Origin: Pseudoneurospora amorphoporcata
Taxonomy: Eukaryota > Ascomycota > Sordariomycetes > Sordariales > Sordariaceae
Reading direction: 5' to 3'
DNA: 64,000 nt
Assembly (NCBI GenBank): GCA_033297205.1
Contig: MU859096.1
Location: 124,001-188,000 of the forward strand
Shown: in pieces, positions 33,416 through 45,730 of the stretch
How positions within the stretch are numbered: position 1 is the first letter of the stretch
How the letters are laid out: each line of letters starts with the position of its first letter
The notes under the pieces: generated by a model
Told to the model about the DNA's origin: nothing
Databases searched by the model: none
Seen by the model: the letters and a program-made list of their open reading frames with translations, nothing else
Position numbers and translations under genes: made by a program

Positions 33416-36400
33416 ATGTCTACCACCGTACCGAAGCCGGCCCGGCTATCGAATGGGCCACCCAACTCCGCTATCCCCGCGCTTCCTATGGGCAAGACGC
33501 GGAAATCCGTAGGAGGACTGTCCCTTTCAACCAACACTGCGATGCCATCAACACCCAGATCTGGCGTTCTTCGAACCCCATCAAGCGCTTCCAACTTCCG
33601 CAACTCTACAGCATCACCAGCTGGCGGACTACCCCAGCCGCGAGCAGTTTCTTCCATCAACGCTTCATCCAAAACACTAAGGAAATCCGTCAGCATAAAC
33701 TCGTTTCCGCAACCACCACGCGGCGAAGGCCGACTTACCAGCTTACCGCCTAGTCCGCTTTCCGCCGGTGGCTTGTCGCGAAAATCAAAGACACCAACAA
33801 CACCAACGTACCAGTTCTCCGGTAGCACCGGGAGCCTCCTCAACGGGAGCGGTGACGGCAGGTCGGCTGCCCGGTCTAGAAACTCGGATGGCTTGATCAG
33901 CATCGCATCACCACCCCAGAGCCGCAGTTCATCCGCACAAGACTCATACTCGACCTCAGCCACGCAATACGAAGATATGGAGGCAACACAATCTCGGCCA
34001 GATACCTCTGCAGGAAGCAAAAGCAAACGCGAATCAATGACCGAGAAAAAAGGCAATGTCGTCGTGAGCGTAAGAGTACGCCCAGATGCTTCCGGGAACG
34101 AACAAACAACAGACGGGGAGTGGATGGTGGACGGGAGGAGGTCCCTAATTTCGTACAATGGCAAGGAGGGAGGCGATTACTACTATGGTGAGTCCGTCGG
34201 GGGAAAGTACACGGGACGCGAAGGCTGACAGTGAAACAGACAACGTTTTTACGACCCACGACGACAATTCGAAAGTCTACGACCATAGTGCCAAGCGCTT
34301 GGTAAGGCGAGTTATGGAAGGATATCACGGCACAGTCTTTGCGTACGGTATGACGGGTACAGGAAAAACATTTTCGATGCAGGGCACGGCCTCTTCGCCA
34401 GGCGTGATACCGTTGGCTATTACCGACATCTTCTCTTACATTCGCGAAACGCCGTCGAGAGAGTTCCTGCTTCGGGTCAGCTACCTGGAAATCTACAACG
34501 AGAGGATTCACGATTTACTGAGTATGGCAACGGGAGGCAATGGTCCTGGTGCCCCGGCACAGGAGGAGATCAAGCTGCGTGAGGACAGCAAGCGGGGCGT
34601 TTATGCGACGCCTCTCAAGGAAGAAATTGTTCAGAGTCCGACGCAGCTCCTGCGCGTGATTGCACGGGGTGATCAGGCTCGCCGGACCGCCAGTACGCAG
34701 TTCAACGCCAGGAGTTCACGCAGTCACGCTGTCGTCCAGATTGTGGTGGAGAGCAGGGAGCGTGTGCCAGCGGGAGATAGCTCAGGGGGAAGCAAGCGAC
34801 AAGGTCTGCTACCGGGTGGCGTGCGAGTTTCCACACTGAGCTTGATCGACTTGGCGGGGTCAGAGAAGGCGGCTGACACAAAGGAGAGACGTCAAGAGGG
34901 TTCGCATATCAACAAGAGTTTGTTGACCCTGGGAACTGTCATCGCCAAGCTTTCCGAGAACAAGGACAAGGACGACAAACATTTACCTTACCGCGACAGC
35001 AAACTCACACGATTACTGCAAGGCGCGCTGTCGGGTAACTCGCTTGTGAGCATTCTCTGCACGATTCAGTGTGGCGCTGGCGGAAGTACCGCTGGAAGCA
35101 CTCACATCAACGAGACACTCAACACTCTGAAATTCGCATCTCGAGCAAAAAACAGCATCGTTAGTCGCGCTAAACGTGCAGATGAAGCTCTCGGAGCCGG
35201 AGGTGATGGCAATGCTAGGGTTTTGCTGGAACGCTATCGGATGGAGATTGCTGAACTGCGTAAGGAGCTGGAGAAGCAGGCAAAGTCCAATAATCAGAAG
35301 GAGGCTGAGGAGGAGATGGAGCGCGATGCAAAGGAGGAATTGGCACGAGAGCTGGAAATGGAGCAACGCCACGAAGAACAGATGCTGGAAATGCAGCTGG
35401 CTCGGACCGCCTTGAAAGAGAGGATCGACCACTTGAACCGGCTTATTCTCAGCTCAAAATCGATAGGAGTCAACGCCAACGGATCACTCAGCTCCTATTC
35501 GCTCAACACATTTAACAACAACAGGTTTTCCGTGGGATCGGTAAGATCCGTTATGACCGCCTCTAACGCAGGCAGGCCATTCTTGGAGAGATCTACGTCT
35601 ATGGCATCATCTTCTTCGACGATTGGCCGGAGATCCCTCGAAAAGCGGTCGTCTGGTAGCGGGCCAGAAGCACCTCTAACAGAGGCCGAAGATGAGGATA
35701 GCATAGGCGAATTTGGAGATGGGACAGCCTCGCTTGCGGCTCAGAATCGGGCGTTGCAGGCAGACCTGGCGGACAAGAACCGGTACATCCAGACTCTGGA
35801 AAAGCGACTTCTTCAGGCTCGCCGCGCAAGCTCATCCCGTACCTCGCTAGGGATCACTCCAGGGAATAAGATACTGGTGGGAGAGGACCATAGCGTTTCG
35901 ACCTTGCTTAGGGAAAAGGATGCAGAGATTGCTGAGCTTCGGGCCAGGTTGGATGACAAGGACAGAATGTTGGCGGCATTGCGGAACTCGGCAAGGTCAA
36001 GAGACAACGCGGATCGCGTCGAGTCGAGGACTAGCAATCGCAACTCGCGAGTCTTTTCCGATGATGGCAACTACAGTCTTGCCAACACCCCCGGTGTCAC
36101 CACGCTCAACAGTCCAACCGGTTCCACGCCAACGTTGAGCAGGCAGGTGTCGCTTATGAACAGCGCCAGGACTCGGACAAAGAGCGTCGATGAGATGAGC
36201 AAGATGTTGGACGATATGCTCCAAGATCGTGTCGAATCCGGTCAACTTATCCGTGGGAACAGGGGAAGCATTAGAGTCGCCCCCACGCCTGCCCCGACGA
36301 TGCCGCCGCCGCCACCTCCGGGCCCGATCAGTGGTGAACACCCCCACCGGGAGCCAGTGCGGCTTTCGCAACGAACGGCATCGAGGACACCATCACCCCC

Positions 36401-36500
36401 GACCCAGAAGAACGAACCGCCTATCAAACTCCAGCTGCTCTCGAAACTTAAGACGTCGTACACTGCTGAGTCTCATGGACCGGTCATCATGGAGGTGTAA
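33416..36500 (+). CDS. kipA: Kinesin-7 motor, Kip2/KipA type
   Basis: Two exons (33416-34187 and 34240-36500, intron 52 nt) give 1010 residues. A long Ser/Pro-rich N-terminal extension (about 215 residues) is followed by the motor domain from NVVVSVRVRPD. The P-loop is GMTGTGKT, the form seen in Kip2-like motors in place of GQTGSGKT. Switch I is in ARSSRSHAVVQ, switch II is DLAGSEKAADTKERRQEG, and the microtubule-binding region includes HLPYRDSKLTRLLQGALSGN. Splicing restores DYYYDNVFTTHDDNSKVYD. Coiled-coil segments follow (about 590-640 and 740-830), and the tail is Ser/Pro-rich with a proline run near residue 960. Plus-end-directed kinesin-7 motors of this group carry CLIP-170/dynein to microtubule plus ends and support polarised hyphal growth. 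The subfamily rests on motor and extension features. Confidence 0.9.
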
Positions 36501-39500
36501 AGGGCCGTACTATCACTCGCAGGCACTTTTGGCCTGTGTTGTTTCTTTTTTTTCCCTTTTCCCCGGATCTGGTGTGTTTGGATGCGATTGATTTGCGCCA
36601 TATGATGATTTTATACCCGAGTCGCATGTTTTATCCTTTTTGTTCTTGCTGTCATTTGCTTATTTTAACAAGCCCGCTTTTGGAGGGAACACCCCCTCTC
36701 GGGATTGGGGGGCAGCTTCCTGGGTTATGAAGAGATGAACGTGTTGGTTGGTCGGTTGGTTGTCGAATTTGTTTTTTTTGTTGCTGCCGAAACCCTTAAA
36801 AGGCGCTGCTGTATCATATCCGCTTTTTACTCTCTCGTGTGTTGCAATGCATGCGTGTGTAGGATGTATCTGTATCTTTTTGAGTTGCTATTTCTCCTTT
36901 ACCCTCTTTGATCAAGCTCTGGTTGGAAGGGGAAATCTTATCATGACAAGCGGATTTGGAATGGGTTTAGACAATGAATGGCAAGATAGGAAGATAGGAA
37001 GAGTGGGTAAAACACACGTATCATCATCATGGCTCTGGAAAGTCTTATATAGTTGGCCCTGAACGATCGGAGACTAGGGGATACAAGAGTGAGAAGGGAA
37101 GGGGAAGAAGATAAGATATCGATTTGATTACAATCAACACACACAAGCGGTTTACGAACGCGATATATCCTGATTCATGACTGGTTCAAAATATTGGTGT
37201 TTCACGATTCAGAACCCTAGTTTATCTACATAGGAGTTTCTGCACCCCAAGGGCCATGAATGGAACGTTCCATGTATAAAAAGTGCCCAGACCGCAATAA
37301 TGTCGTCGGTGTCGGTTATATGCCAGCTGGCGGAGAATTTTCACGGAAGCCTGGAAGCTATCCAATAGCTCCTCACCTGGTTCTGAGGACAACAGGTTAC
37401 CAAAATAAACAAGTCAGATGTGAGGATCTGAGGGTCTCCATCATTCTACCCCGTGTCGTTGGTTGAGATGCTATTCTTCGGGACGGCATCGAAAGTGTCA
37501 GCCCGTAAGTAAGCAGACGATGCCGGGTATTCACGAGAACTGATGAACTCTTCAACGGACAACAACACCTAAGAAGCCAGGAATCTAGATTTGGGACGCG
37601 ATATCTCGAAGCCGAAGATATAGGGCCAAGACCGGTTGATCACTTGTACGCATATTGTCCTAATCCTTCTGTCGCCTCCTTGCTAAACTGTCTTTATCGC
37701 AACTTCAGTCAGTCTATCGGCGAGATCCTTCTCAAATAACCAGCCGTTCATATGTAAAGATGTGTGTATCAATCCCAAACTCCCGTTGTGTTCCATGACC
37801 GGTTCCACTGCATGCGACGAGGCGAAGCATGAAGGTCTGTCGGATTACTTGCATACGCACATACGGCACTGGACTTGCTTCACAACACGATACGATGCGA
37901 GATATCCTGCATGCTGCACTGCAGGTCACATGTCGTCTTACTACCTACGGGACTTGACCTGATACACGCAGAAAGGAAAAGAAGTCGTCTGGCTGGATGC
38001 ACGACGATTTGTGTGGTTTGGTTCCTTGTTTCATCATCACTATCCTAACCGTCGTTCGGACCCGAGGGAGTGGAAGGCATCATCAGATGGAACTCTCGTA
38101 ATAGCGACTGTTACATGAGTACCTTGGAAGCAGTCTGCCCGGGGTCTTTTTGTATCGAGGTTGCTCGGTGTCTGTTTCTGGTAGCATCATTAAAAATTGA
38201 GCAGATGCAACTGAGATCTGAAACGAAGAACGGCCTGTAGCCGCATCCACAAAATCAAAGCAAGTATCATATCAAAAAGAGATTCAGATGAAAATGAGCG
38301 AGGTCCCTTCAAGTCTTGGCATTCACTTTGAAAGATTGTGCCTGCCCTGGACGGGAATGGAATGTGGCGCTCAAAGTGTGCCCATTTGCAAGATCTGATT
38401 GGTTGGAACCAACGTTTCAGATTCGGAATGGAGATCGTCGTACCGAAATCCACAATTGTGATACTCTTTTTCTAATATAAAAATCACCAAATCGACCCAA
38501 TGTCGATTGGATTCTTATTCTCTGACGGCAGATTGATACCAGCATGCCGCCTTATATAGGATAAGGTACTTTGGGGCTTCGGCCCAACCCGTCAAACAAT
38601 GAACGATTATCAGCTTTACGCGGCGGCGGCGGCGGCAGCGAATGTATCGGGTTGGTGGCACAGGCAAACGAGACCGCGTCTGCATCAGATCACTGCCGTT
38701 TGTTGATTTGATCTATGCGGTCCGACGAAACGAACGAATGCGGAAGGTGTCCTCGGGTTCCCATTTGTTAGGTGACTATCACTAGGTAGGTAGGTATGAT
38801 CCAAGTGGACAAGTGGACGATCGCATTCCCTCCCCCCCATTCCCCAACATTTGCACATGTTGTGGGTAAATAAGATGGGCTTTTATTGCAGCGAGGCATC
38901 ACACTCCTGGGAGATCAAGGTGGTTGATGATTACCCCTTATCATTTGCTCTGATTTGCAAATCTCACATGGGCTCCATCAGTTATCTAGTCTAGAGGAGA
39001 CGAGTTTCGTTTCGGCAAAGTCGATGTGATGATCAAAGGTCACGACTTGCCCTCCCGGTATGTAGTCCCGTTCGCGTCTGCGGCGGCGGCGGCAATCTTC
39101 ATCTGGGTTAGGTGGTTTTGCTTTCCACAGCTTCCATTCTTGTCAGGCGGCCCCGTTTGCGCGTTTCAGCACCACGGTCGATGGGTGTCACAATGTTTTC
39201 CTTTTCATGCCCGGCCAACCCTCCCCCGCCCCATCTCATCCAGTCCCTCGCATTCGTGCATCGTGGGACAGAAACTCATACACACGGCAATGGCTCAGCA
39301 TATAGTAGCCCCCATATACCAAGCTCACCATTCATATTATCGCTTTTGCTCGACATAGCCCGGATAAGGTGTGCCTCTTTTTAACCCCCTCACGTCATCC
39401 TAACCGCCTGCCGCCGCCGCCGCCACCTCCTTCGATCCCGTCCCTATCCCTTGGAGCTCCGCTTGACCTTGCTTGGAGGGGTTGCGTTCTTCTGGAAAGA

Positions 39501-40512
39501 TCTGCCCAAGATCGTTTCCGCCCTTCCGAGTCTCCAACGGCTTTCAAACGACGACGCTTCGCCTACTGCAGATCTACACATCGAAAAAGGGCCCCTCATC
39601 TCACGAGCAACCCCCTCATCCCGGCCCATGGTGATCCTTGGGTTGTGACGCTGCTCAACTGCCCAAGGCCCTTGCAGACTATCTGGGGACGATCGTCGTC
39701 TGTCCGGTCCCCTCTGGCCAATCCGCTTTACCCGGCCCTCTTGAATATCCACGGCGGAATCCACCAAGCGGTTCCCCTTCCTCACCTGGTCACCACACTG
39801 CCCCAACCCGTCATCCTCGCGAGTCTGCGCGAGGGAAGGTGTTCTGGGGCAGAACGGTTGGGGTTTGTGTACTGATCTTCACGTTGGGAAAGCCTGGGAA
39901 TCTCCCTTTGGCATCTCCATATCCTCCCTGTTTCGCTTCTTCCACCGCTCATCCTATTCTACTGTTAACTCCCTCAACCCTCCTTCTCTCCTTTTTCTCT
40001 CAACCTCGAAACTGGGTCCCGTGAACCCCTATACTACCTTCCCCGCCGCTGTTCGTGGAAGACACGGAACATCTCTCAACTACTTATCAGCCGGGCCTGT
40101 CAAACTCAACATCGCTCGCTAGCCCCTAGATTGGGATTTGCACATGTGCTACTTCGCTACCTGGCTGTTATTAAGCATGTCGACCTTCTACCGAGCAGAT
40201 TAATCTTGCTTGTCGCCCTTCGACCCTATTGTCGCTGGACAGTCAACCTCTGGGCGCACCCTTTTCCTTGCCAAAAACAGGAACACTACGTTTACCGGCT
40301 TCCGAATTGCCCTGCTATTCTTTATCCACACCGGTTGCGGTAGTCTCGCCTCGGAGACGTGAACCGGATACCATACTTGACCAACAACCGACTCTGAGAG
40401 TTGGATCCATATACACGCTCCTTCTGGACGCAGCAATAAGCCACCCGCACTTTACTTCTCTACGGACCCTCCGCTTGTGTAGCCATCGGTCCCTCGCACA
40501 TTCACACCAAAA
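36501..40512. other. 4-kb intergenic region with CGG tracts and a CT-rich leader
   Basis: No supported gene. CGG/CCG trinucleotide tracts lie at about 38621-38638, 39079-39094 and 39409-39426. Repeated TAGG units lie near 38783. Sequence from about 39370 to 40512 is C/CT-rich with long chance ORFs and probably forms the leader of the following gene. Confidence 0.4.
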
Positions 40513-42345
40513 ATGCCACCTACTCTCGACTTAGGTAGGACGAGACACTCCAAAATGATTATCTCTCCGCCCCGAATCAACCTGCGGAGGGCTGCCTCCT
40601 ACCACTACGACAAGGGCCCCCTCTCTGCGACATCTTCTCGTTTCAACTTCGACCACCTCATGTTCTCTCCTCCACCTTCACCGGGTCTACCATCACTCTC
40701 GCCTCCGCCGCGCAAACCGTCCAAAGGATTTGCGGGATACGTCCGGCCCAGGAGGGTTGTCCGTTACATCCTGTACACATGCGGACTCGTTTTTTTTTTC
40801 TACGCGATCAAGTGGTTATTCACACAGAGCCCGGTGCTCGGATTTCTTTCTCGGCCGTATGACCACTCTCTAGTGTCACGAGCCGATCTACCAGATCACC
40901 CCGCTCCCATCTTGTTGACCGATTCACGGGGCAGGACCAGCTGGACAGTTTCGATACCCCAAGGATCCAAGTTCCCTCTAACCGCCGAGCAGTTTGCAGA
41001 TGTGTGTGAAAAGTGCCGGGAGACGGTGGCGCGGGTGCAGCAGATGCGATCACAGAAAGGCAGTATACAACAAACATATCTGGGGTTTCTGTTTGACACG
41101 ACGGACTCCCACTTTGTCGATGTGAAGGAAGCCCAGCAGGCTGGGTACCTACCCGCCGCGCCGGGGGACAGATCGCAAGACGCGGTGAATACTCTAGTGG
41201 GTGAAACCGTGGAAGGGGGGATACCGAAGCCTGTCTGCGAGAAAAGCTTGACGTTTGTTCTCGAGTCAGACGATGCCGGTTTGGGAAAGACTTTGATGAT
41301 GCTCTGGACGGCCTACGGATTGGCGCAAAAAGAAGGCCGCGCCTTCTTCATCGACGACAGCCGCTGGGGCTACGGGAAGTACATGGACATTTTCCAAGCA
41401 CCACCTCGCGAGGACTGCGGACCGCCTCCACGACACGAGATGCTCCCCTGCCCACTCGAAGCCCGTCACCTGGTCGTTTCCACCTGGACCGCCATCGACG
41501 TTTTTGGTGAGACGCTTGTCGGCGCCCCCTCGGACGACCCACTGAAGCGACTAGAACCGGTCGCGCAAAAGAACATGTTCAACCTCGCCCGCCTCGGCCA
41601 CGACGCGCTCTTCCGCCTCAACAAAGACGACAACGTCTACGTCGACAACCGCGTCCGCGACCTCATGGCCAGGCGGATCGTTCCGAAAACCAAAGGAAAA
41701 CAAAACGGCCTGGCGATTGGCATCCACGTCCGCCGCGGCGACCGCCACCCGTTCGAGTTCCAGTACCGCTCTTCCTATGTGCCCATCAACATCTACGCCG
41801 AGACCGCGCGCGAGATCCTCGAAGACAAGTTCAACCACACAGGCCCGCACGGCGCCGAGGACGCCGTCGCAAAAAAACACAGCCTCATGATCTTGGCCTC
41901 AGACGACCCCATGATCTACCAAGCCTCGGAGCTGAAGGGGGCAACCCTCGCGCAGGAGCGCATCAAGCTCGCCGCCAAGCAGGAGATGAAGCAGCCCGAG
42001 CTCGACAGGAACGTGATGCATAAGTTCCACGACGAGGCGTTCGGCTGGGAGGGCGGGTTTTTCTCGGCTATGTTCTGGAACCTGGGCCAGTCCAGCTCGA
42101 GCGCGGACGTGGAGGCTTACAAGAAGAGACCGTCGGCGGATGCGATCCGGCTTAGGAGCCTGGTGGGCCGCGCGTACATGATGGACTTGGCTGTGCTGGC
42201 GGACGCGAGCGACGTGGTGATTTGCACGGTTAGTGCGGTGGGGTGCAGGCTGTTAGCGGTTATGATGGGCTGGGAGAGCGCGGTGGAGAAGGGGAATTGG
42301 GTTAATATTGATGGGGGGTATGGGTGGAGGGGGGTTTCTTCGTGA
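40513..42345 (+). CDS. Type II membrane GT23-like glycosyltransferase candidate
   Basis: A single exon of 610 residues. A cytosolic, Pro/Ser-rich tail (about 85 residues) is followed by one membrane span (RYILYTCGLVFFFYAIKWLF, about 88-110) and a large lumenal domain, the layout of Golgi glycosyltransferases. The segment LAIGIHVRRGDRHPFEFQYR resembles the nucleotide-sugar motif HVRRxD of alpha-1,6-fucosyltransferases (GT23) and related GDP-fucose enzymes. The later ASDDPMIYQASEL and LADASDVVICTVSAVGCRLL fit the other two motifs of that group (the last resembles the YLVCTFSS region). The donor and acceptor are not determined; core fucosylation is not established in these fungi, so another role is possible. 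Strong C-ending codon use in the second half suggests a conserved catalytic part. Confidence 0.75.
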   Translation: MPPTLDLGRTRHSKMIISPPRINLRRAASYHYDKGPLSATSSRFNFDHLMFSPPPSPGLPSLSPPPRKPSKGFAGYVRPRRVVRYILYTCGLVFFFYAIKWLFTQSPVLGFLSRPYDHSLVSRADLPDHPAPILLTDSRGRTSWTVSIPQGSKFPLTAEQFADVCEKCRETVARVQQMRSQKGSIQQTYLGFLFDTTDSHFVDVKEAQQAGYLPAAPGDRSQDAVNTLVGETVEGGIPKPVCEKSLTFVLESDDAGLGKTLMMLWTAYGLAQKEGRAFFIDDSRWGYGKYMDIFQAPPREDCGPPPRHEMLPCPLEARHLVVSTWTAIDVFGETLVGAPSDDPLKRLEPVAQKNMFNLARLGHDALFRLNKDDNVYVDNRVRDLMARRIVPKTKGKQNGLAIGIHVRRGDRHPFEFQYRSSYVPINIYAETAREILEDKFNHTGPHGAEDAVAKKHSLMILASDDPMIYQASELKGATLAQERIKLAAKQEMKQPELDRNVMHKFHDEAFGWEGGFFSAMFWNLGQSSSSADVEAYKKRPSADAIRLRSLVGRAYMMDLAVLADASDVVICTVSAVGCRLLAVMMGWESAVEKGNWVNIDGGYGWRGVSS

Positions 42346-43838
42346 TTGTTCTTCATCTTCAGTATAAGAGCCTCCGGGGCAATATAGGGAAGAAAAAGAG
42401 GACGGATGATGGTCCTACAAAGGAACCACAACAACTTCACAAAGCATCACCAACAGGAACAACAACAAGGAACGACAACCCACACAGCACCAACGCAACA
42501 AACTTGCCAGTCATAGCGCTCTTTGCATGCAGCTTTTCGCATTTCGGACGGCGTTCAAACCAGGAGTTATACTTTTGATTTTCGGGGCAAAAAAAAGGGG
42601 AGCATCATTCTGGGATCTGTTTCGGAACTCAACTTTGGGATAGGGGCAGCAGTACTCATGATACCACATACACAATACGCATTCTCTGAAAGCCTTTCTT
42701 TTTCGTATTCGGTTTCTTACTTCACTGTCGGATAGGCCTTGGCTTGTTGCATATATGCATTGCCAAGAAGAAGAAAAAAGAACTAGGGGCCTTGGTTATG
42801 GCGATGTAGGTAGGTAGTGTATAGAGAAATAACTGAACGGTTGGTTAAGCGGGGGGATCTTGGGAGCTATGAAAGTGGAAGACATCAACCTGTTACCCAC
42901 CAACACTAACTCTATATACGTTCATTCGCTCGCAAGAAGCCGGCACCAACAGTAATCATTACAAGTCCGATCTAGCAAACCATGAATCCCAATGCGAATG
43001 CGTAAGCACTTTATCACGACATTTTCTTTTCTCTGTGTATCATTGGTGAATCCGCTGTCTTCAAGTCGTTCCAAGTCTTTTTCTTGTATGGTGGTCAGCA
43101 AAGGTGAGGCACAGGCGAGGGACGCAAGATGGCTTGCATGGCGGCACTTAAAAGGCTCGAGAGAGCGGGAGTAGCCGATGAGGCAAAGCACAGGCTCGGA
43201 TGCCAAGAGAGGAATTGAAATCGTTACCCCTCTTTCAACTTGCAAGAAGTTTCTTTCAATACACAACAGACATGATACTATCGCTTGGGGATAATCGTGA
43301 GGTGTTTGTGATGTGAAAGTGGATGGTAGTCTAGTCCTTGGATTTGTAATGCATCCAAGCCTCTACGTACTTTATGCATCACCATTGTTGTCAATGTTGT
43401 CAGTCAATCGTATTCGTACTCGCCGCGTTCCGAAAGACGCTGAAACTTTGGAGATGACGCCTACCAACTGTGGGAAAACATCAAGGTCGAGACCGCAGAT
43501 TGAACAGCTCCCATCGCCTCTTTCCATAGGCAGGAAAACCCGTCAGATGCGATTTCCCCCATGGCATGATCTTGGACTGAGGTTGCCAGTGCGGTCAAGG
43601 GTAATTTGGATGATCTTTGAAGGGTACGTACCGTTCCGAATACGAATTGCGTCTCTGATTGGATGAGAGAACATCAAGCTGGCCGACTCCTATTCGCCCA
43701 GAGGGAAAGCTGCCCCTGAGAGGTGGTCCCTGGGCGTTGCCAAGCTGGTGGTGCTGTCGGGCAGTTTCCCTTGGTCCCTATCGGCCTATCGTTCTAGTGT
43801 AGGTAGGAACCTACGACAACCGCCAACGACCGACCGAC
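42346..43838. other. Intergenic upstream of CYP51
   Basis: 3' flank of the glycosyltransferase gene, then the CYP51 promoter. I see no gene. An inverted CCAAT box (ATTGG) lies at 43658-43662. Confidence 0.45.
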
Positions 43839-43840
43839 TT

Positions 43841-43847
43841 TATAAAA
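43841..43847 (+). promoter_or_regulatory. TATA box of CYP51
   Basis: TATAAAA 137 nt upstream of the start codon, followed by a pyrimidine-rich leader that runs up to the ATG. The inverted CCAAT box 180 bp further upstream would suit the CCAAT-binding complex known to act on fungal cyp51 genes. I see no clear sterol-regulatory element. Confidence 0.5.
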
Positions 43848-43977
43848 TTAAGTCGAGTCGCCCATATCTCGTCCCTTTCCTACCCCTCCTCCTCAGGCTT
43901 CATTCATTCTCTTGTTGTGTTGTTGCAGGCATCCACGACTTCAGTTCTTCCCCTCCACGCCTCTCCTTTTCTCCAAC

Positions 43978-45730
43978 ATGGGCGTCCTGCAAGTCGTTGG
44001 GGGGCCGTTGTCCCAGCAGTTTTCCCAGCTGGGGACATTCTCGCAAATCGGTGTCGCGGTCGCCTCCTTTTTGTTTGTCGCCGTCGCTATCAACGTCCTC
44101 CAGCAGTTCCTTTTCAAGAAGCCCAATGAGCCTCCTCTGGTCTTCCACTGGTTCCCTCTTATCGGCAGCACCATTACGTATGGTATGGACCCGCCGCGTT
44201 TCTTCAAGGAGAACAGGGAAAAGGTAAGAGACAACCCCCCCTTTCTGGATTTCTGCCTGAACGCGCTCGCGTGGACTTGGCTTGCTCACAACTTTGCGCT
44301 CCACAACAGTATGGCGATTGCTTCACCTTTATCCTCCTCGGAAAGAAGACCACTGTCTACGTCGGTCCCAAGGGCAACGATTTCATCTTGAACGGCAAGA
44401 TTCGCGATGTCAACGCCGAAGAGATTTACACGGTCCTTACCACCCCTGTTTTCGGCAAGGATGTCGTCTACGATTGCCCCAACTCCAAGCTTATGGAGCA
44501 GAAGAAGGTTAGAGAGAATGCTTACGAACATGGGGGGAGGCTCGTTAGTGGACAGCGGCTAACATAGGGTTCCTACAGTTCATGAAGATTGCGCTCACCA
44601 CCGAGGCTTTCCGCCAATACGTCCCCATCATCTCCGATGAGGTTACCAGCTACCTCAAGAGAACCGCCGACTTCAAGGGCAAGTCCGGCATTGTCGACAT
44701 TCCCCCCAAGATGGCGCAGATCACCATTTTCACCGCCTCGCACGCTCTTCAGGGCAAGGAGATTCGCGACAAGTTCGACGAGAAGCTCGCCGACCTCTAC
44801 CACGACCTCGACATGGGTTTCTCTCCCATCAACTTCATGCTTCACTGGGCCCCTCTTCCCTGGAACAACCGCCGCGATTACGCCCAGCGCACCGTCGCCA
44901 AGATCTACATGGACACCATCAAGGAGCGTCGCGCTCGCGGCGAGACCGGCGCCCAGGATATCATGTGGCACCTGATGAACTCTACCTACAAGGGCGACAT
45001 TCCCGTTCCCGACCACGAAGTCGCCCACATGATGATTGCCCTCCTCATGGCTGGCCAGCACTCTTCGTCTTCCACTAGCTCCTGGATCATGCTCCGTCTC
45101 GCCTCGCGCCCCGACATCATGGAGGATCTCTACAACGAACAGGTCAAGAACCTCGGCGCCGACCTTCCCCCCCTTACCTACGAGGACTTCGCCAAGCTTC
45201 CCCTGCACGCCGCCATCGTCAAGGAAACCCTCCGCCTGCACGCCCCCATCCACTCCATCATGCGCGCCGTCAAGACACCCATGCCCGTCCCCGGAACCAA
45301 GTACGTCATCCCGACTGACCACGTCCTGCTCGCCGCCCCCGGCGTCTCCGCCACCGACGAGTCCTACTTCCCCCAGCCCGACCTTTGGGAGCCCCACCGC
45401 TGGGAGAAGGATTCCCCTCTCGCGCCCACCATCGTCCGCAACGTCCAGAACGAGGACGACGACGAGAAGATCGATTACGGCTACGGTCTCGTCAGCAAGG
45501 GCGCCAACTCCCCTTACCTGCCCTTCGGCGCTGGTCGTCATCGTTGCATTGGCGAGCAGTTTGCCAGTGTGCAGCTCCAGACTATTCTTGCCATCATTGT
45601 TCGCAACTTCAAGTTCAGGAACGTGGATGGTAGCGATAAGGTTATTGGTACCGATTACGCTTCGCTTTTCTCGAGGCCCCTCGAGCCCGCCAAGATTTAC
45701 TGGGAGAGGAGGGAGGGTTGCCAGTTGTAA
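43978..45730 (+). CDS. cyp51/erg11: Sterol 14-alpha-demethylase, cytochrome P450 CYP51
   Basis: Three exons (43978-44223, 44310-44507, 44579-45730; introns 86 and 71 nt) give 531 residues. The ER-anchored P450 removes the 14-alpha methyl group of eburicol/lanosterol in ergosterol synthesis and is the target of azole fungicides. An N-terminal membrane helix (about 24-45) is followed by the proline hinge (PNEPPLVFHWFPLIGS). The B-C region is VVYDCPNSKLMEQKK, which includes the tyrosine often altered in azole-resistant strains; here it is the normal Tyr. The I-helix is MMIALLMAGQHSSSSTSSW, the K-helix is KETLRLHAPIHS, and the heme loop is FGAGRHRCIGEQFA with axial Cys471. Length and residues are intact. 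Strong C-ending codon bias indicates high expression and creates a 411-codon antisense ORF. Assignment to paralogue A or B is not attempted. Confidence 0.97.

Noticed and set aside
39369..39875. 168-codon ORF upstream of the glycosyltransferase gene
   Set aside because: Pro/Arg/Leu-rich translation of a C-rich leader, overlapped by comparable ORFs in other frames, so chance is the simplest reading.
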